A stretch of 9,290 nucleotides of DNA from Rhodospirillales bacterium. Its GTDB lineage: Bacteria; Pseudomonadota; Alphaproteobacteria; Rhodospirillales; 2-02-FULL-58-16. Made by a program: the position numbers and the translations under genes. How positions within the stretch are numbered: the stretch's first letter is position 1; the number at the start of each line of letters is the position of its first letter. This document shows, piece by piece, positions 6,655 to 9,290 of this stretch. Location: contig JAJFIG010000162.1 in the NCBI GenBank assembly GCA_021775195.1, positions 1-9,290 of the forward strand, in the 5' to 3' direction. Under the pieces are notes generated by a model. That model was not told the origin of the DNA. It was given only the letters and a program-made list of their open reading frames with translations, and made no database searches.

Positions 6655-7262
6655 TGCACCAACCTTTCTCCTCTCTCGCGCGGGCGCGCGAGGCCCTTGG
6701 GTCTCTCGTTGAACAGCTGAGGATGGTTCAAGCACAGATTCTTGGCCTTGAGAAGAAACTGAAGGCTTGGCATTGCACCAATGAGGCAAGCCGCCGGCTT
6801 GAAACGATCCCGGGTGTCGGGGTGATCACGGCCACGGTCCTTGTCGCAACCATCGGCGATGCATCACAGTTCCACTCCGGACGTCAACTAGCAGCCTGGC
6901 TGGGGCTGGTTCCAAGACAGCATTCCAGCGGCGGCAAGGAGCGGCTCGGGTCGTCTGGGCAATGCTGAGCCGAGGTGAAACATTCCGGACCGAAACACAG
7001 GTAACCGCATAACGCAGAGCGGAAGGAACTCTATTGCGAGGGTGATGATGATGTGATGGCAAAACAGGGGGACCGGGATCGGCCAAACCCGAGGCAGTGT
7101 CCGAGCCTCGAGCTCGATGCTCTGACTGGGCGTCGGTCCTCGGATTCCATCAGGGTCCGCGGCAAAGACTATGCTGCACCAAAAGGCCGGATAGATGACT
7201 GCAAACCCAACCCGCCTCTAAACATCAAAACCACTTGCAATCAGGGGGGCGTCCATAGATGA
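6655..7262 (+). mobile_element. IS110/IS1111-family insertion sequence remnant
   Basis: The segment joins a decayed transposase C-terminal half (see pseudogene) to about 250 nt of 3' non-coding sequence that ends in TTGCAATCAGGGGGGCGTCC near 7236-7255. From memory this resembles the right end of IS110/IS1111-family elements of proteobacteria. The left end and the N-terminal DEDD catalytic half of the transposase are missing, so the copy cannot be active. In this family the end adjoining the gene may encode the bridge RNA that guides recombination; whether this tail is such a region cannot be decided here. The left boundary is approximate. Confidence 0.7.
6666..7012 (+). pseudogene. IS110/IS1111 transposase fragment, internally deleted
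   Basis: The frame to 6966 encodes the C-terminal helix-hairpin-helix region of the Transposase_20 type: a coiled LVEQLRMVQAQILGLEKKL segment, then SRRLETIPGVGVITATVLV, then GRQLAAWLGLVPRQHSSGGK. Right after GGKERLG the family-typical RISKRG...LLIHGAR stretch is missing. From about 6947 another frame carries RVVWAMLSRGETFR and ends with TAA at 7010-7012, which looks like the normal transposase C-terminus. The simplest reading is an internal deletion of some tens of codons that also shifted the frame. The N-terminal RuvC-like DEDD domain is absent; a TAA at 6651-6653 lies just before the fragment. No function is expected. Confidence 0.82.
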
Positions 7263-7322
7263 CAATGCCTTGAAGCCAGCTCGCTGAGCCCCGTCGCCCT
7301 CCAGGAAGAGCTTCTGGGCGCA
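7013..7322. other. Gene-free stretch: IS 3' non-coding end and junction to the next gene
   Basis: Positions 7013 to about 7262 look like the 3' non-coding end of the IS110/IS1111-type remnant. The last 60 nt (7263-7322) lie between the IS end and the stop codon of the convergent minus-strand gene. I see no clear terminator or additional gene here. Confidence 0.55.
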
Positions 7323-9290
7323 TCAGGGACGGGCCAGATCGGACATGAGCTCTTCGTATACCTGGAGCCGGAACATCTCCTCCTCAAAGAAGACGGCCTC
7401 AACATCGGTCTCCGGGTGAAAGCTTGGTGCTTCATCGTGGACACGGGCGTCCGACTCCGGGGGCTCCTGGAAATCGAAGACCTCCAGAAGGCGCTTTCTC
7501 AGCCATGCGGGTCCCTGGAGATTCTCCGCGATCTCTTCGAGCGTCGCGTCCTCCCACAGCTCGCTCGGCTCGTCGACGATCGCCAATCCTGCCCTCCGGG
7601 CGCGGTCGAGGTAGTCGTTGAGCGCACGAAAACGAATCGCGGGTCGAAGCGTGTCCATTATCTCGAGGGACGTCTCGACGAGGTCGCTCACATTGTTGGA
7701 CTGGAGGGTCTTCGCTTTGCCACGGTGAAGCTCAGGAGCATTGGCCTGTTCCAAGAGCGTGTAGAGACGGCGCCGGGCGCGCGCGAACGCCTGATATGCC
7801 TTGGCATTTTCCGGGCTTTGAACGAAGGGCTCACCGGTGCGGTAGCGGGCATTGTACGTCTGGACATACGCGTCGACTAACTCAAGTACCTGCGTGTGCT
7901 CTTTCTGAAAAGCCGGGGGCCCACCCTGCAGGTTCCGCTTCTCGTCCTCGAGATACGTCCGGAAGCGACGCAAGTCGATCCCTAGGCCGAGCCAGGCTTC
8001 CCGCATCCCCTCGAGGTCTCTGAGCTCGAGCTCGGTGCCCCAGGTCCTCGACCGGACGTACATCGCGTCGTAGGACTGTACGCTGTAGCCCAGGTGGTGA
8101 TGGTGGTGGTGGTTTTGCGGAAGGAAGCCGAAGTCGCAGAGATCGTAGCGACCTTGGACCACGGTGCCTGCGCAGTTGAGGAGGACTCGCGCAAGCTGGC
8201 TGTCTTCGGCACATCGATCGACGAGCATGCGAAGCGCCCTGACGAAGAGGAGGGGCGAGCCAAAGGTGAGATTTCGGGCGCCGGAGATGAGGACGGCTAG
8301 CGTGGCAAGGAGGCCCCGCTGCGTCCCGCTCTCCGAGTGCGGGAGGGGCAGATCGATCAACCTGAGCTCGAGCTCCTGCCACAGGTCGGCGGGGTCTATC
8401 GAGCGTTTCGTTCGACTGCTCACCATCTTCCTCACGGCCTGGGGGTGGTCCGAGATGTCCTCTGCATGCTGGCGGATGATCTCTCGGACCAAGGCTTCGG
8501 TCTCTGAAATCGCCGGCCCGACTATGGTGTCCGCGACGAGTGAGCGGAAGACCGCGGGTTTGCTCTCCCCGAGGAAGGTCTTTTTCTCTGTGGAGAAGGC
8601 GCGGACGAAGAGCGGATCACTTACGGCTCTCCGCGCGAGCTTCTCGCCGAGCAGAGTCATCACGGAAAGCTCGTAGAGCGCCCGTGCCTCCGCCCGCTTT
8701 TTGTTTCGAAAAAGCCGAAAGGCAAAGCGCTGGACCTTCCGTCGCGCGGCACCCACGAGCGGGAGGGGATACGGCAGGCTCTCGGGGAAGGTTTCCTGAA
8801 GCATCTCGTAGCGGTGCGCCAGCGTCCAATAGCCTTCATTCAACTCCCGTGCGGTGACGGACCTCCGCTCCAAACCGCGTTTGCCGAGGCGCTGCACCCA
8901 AGCGGAGACCGAGATGTCCTTGGTACCCCGGCCCCGCGCCAGCGCGGGCATGAGAAGCGGCCAGTTGAGGCCGACCGCGGCCTTGAGGAACTTGGCCACG
9001 TTTGCGTTGATGTCCTGCCAGACCTGAGTGTCCGACCCCATCTGGAGATCGTAGGTGTGCCCGTCCCGGTGCGTGTGGTGGGGCAACTTGCGCCCGCCCC
9101 ACGGATAGCACCCGACTACAAGGCGAAGCGGGGGTACGCCCTTATCCTTGCCTTCGGCACGCCGTTTCTCGACGCCACGGAGGTAGGCCTCTCGATCGTT
9201 GTTGAGTGCCTTGATATCGGCTTCCTCGAGCTCTTCTTTTTCGAGGAGCGCAGGGTCGACGGTAACGAGAAGCGGGACCGTTTCGGCCAG
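7323..9290 (-). CDS. LAS/MepA-like metallopeptidase-related protein with long helical insertion, N-terminus cut by window edge
   Basis: The frame is open from the right edge to a TGA at 7325-7323: 655 residues with the start outside the window. A TTG at 9086 is an internal codon, since the frame and the conserved sequence continue upstream of it. Two motifs recall LAS-type (M15/M74) peptidoglycan metallopeptidases. The first is YPWGGRKLPHHTHRDGHTYDL, where His74-x6-Asp81 follows a GG turn as in MepA (GG...H.SHq.G.DaD). The second is ARVLLNCAGTVV...NHHHHHHLGY at about 367-402, comparable to the VxRIfvNpAIK...HxxHFHV strand and HxH motif. In MepA these lie about 100 residues apart; here about 310, the gap filled by basic, helix-rich sequence. 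The C-terminal 250 residues are helical and end very acidic (FFEEEMF). No family is recognised outright; a zinc-dependent peptidase is inferred and could be degenerate. Its neighbours are the IS remnant and selC. Confidence 0.75.
   Translation of the reverse strand: MAETVPLLVTVDPALLEKEELEEADIKALNNDREAYLRGVEKRRAEGKDKGVPPLRLVVGCYPWGGRKLPHHTHRDGHTYDLQMGSDTQVWQDINANVAKFLKAAVGLNWPLLMPALARGRGTKDISVSAWVQRLGKRGLERRSVTARELNEGYWTLAHRYEMLQETFPESLPYPLPLVGAARRKVQRFAFRLFRNKKRAEARALYELSVMTLLGEKLARRAVSDPLFVRAFSTEKKTFLGESKPAVFRSLVADTIVGPAISETEALVREIIRQHAEDISDHPQAVRKMVSSRTKRSIDPADLWQELELRLIDLPLPHSESGTQRGLLATLAVLISGARNLTFGSPLLFVRALRMLVDRCAEDSQLARVLLNCAGTVVQGRYDLCDFGFLPQNHHHHHHLGYSVQSYDAMYVRSRTWGTELELRDLEGMREAWLGLGIDLRRFRTYLEDEKRNLQGGPPAFQKEHTQVLELVDAYVQTYNARYRTGEPFVQSPENAKAYQAFARARRRLYTLLEQANAPELHRGKAKTLQSNNVSDLVETSLEIMDTLRPAIRFRALNDYLDRARRAGLAIVDEPSELWEDATLEEIAENLQGPAWLRKRLLEVFDFQEPPESDARVHDEAPSFHPETDVEAVFFEEEMFRLQVYEELMSDLARP

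Noticed and set aside
7053..7262. 69-residue open frame on the plus strand
   Set aside because: It covers what looks like the non-coding 3' end of the IS remnant; no domain and no ribosome site.
8094..8113. Plus-strand GGT repeat as a G-quadruplex
   Set aside because: The runs are only two G long and the repeat is explained by histidine codons on the coding strand.
8021..8374. Two copies of GAGCTCGAGCTC (near 8022 and 8363) as a repeat element
   Set aside because: Both encode Glu-Leu-Glu-Leu in the same protein frame and are a codon-use coincidence.

Overview
The window looks like chromosomal DNA from a GC-rich alphaproteobacterium. A Rhodospirillales/Magnetospirillum-like host is my guess from GC-rich codon use and gene style, not a proven assignment. 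It has three parts.

(1) Positions 1-6085, minus strand: a tight operon. In transcription order it holds a RimJ/RimL-type GNAT acetyltransferase, a large TPR-repeat putative lipoprotein, a PqqD-like small protein, a 712-residue protein with two tandem CarB-like ATP-grasp modules, and a fold-III PLP decarboxylase (diaminopimelate/ornithine decarboxylase family) that runs off the left edge. Four of the five genes overlap a neighbour by 4-14 nt or lie 10 bp from it, so they are probably co-translated. A near-consensus promoter, TTGACA-N17-TATATT, lies in a strikingly AT-rich tract just upstream of the first gene. An ATP-dependent ligase, an amino-acid decarboxylase, an acetyltransferase and a PqqD-type peptide-binding fold together suggest a small-molecule or peptide-derived biosynthetic pathway that I do not recognise.

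(2) Positions 6086-6530: the AT-rich promoter tract, further non-coding DNA, and a plus-strand selenocysteine tRNA gene (selC, anticodon TCA) with encoded CCA, a 6-bp D stem and an 8-bp variable arm. Its acceptor/T-arm stack appears to have 12 layers including one U-C mismatch, shorter than the 13 typical of bacterial tRNA-Sec.

(3) Positions 6520-9290: accessory-looking DNA directly downstream of the selC 3' end, a classical integration site. It holds a decayed IS110/IS1111-family insertion sequence (internally deleted transposase plus a long 3' non-coding end), and a minus-strand gene that runs off the right edge. That gene's two histidine motifs resemble a LAS/MepA-type peptidoglycan metallopeptidase split by a long helical insertion; the second motif is a natural run of six histidines.

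The best candidates for something undescribed are the GNAT-TPR-PqqD-ATP-grasp-decarboxylase operon and the unusual split metallopeptidase-like protein.
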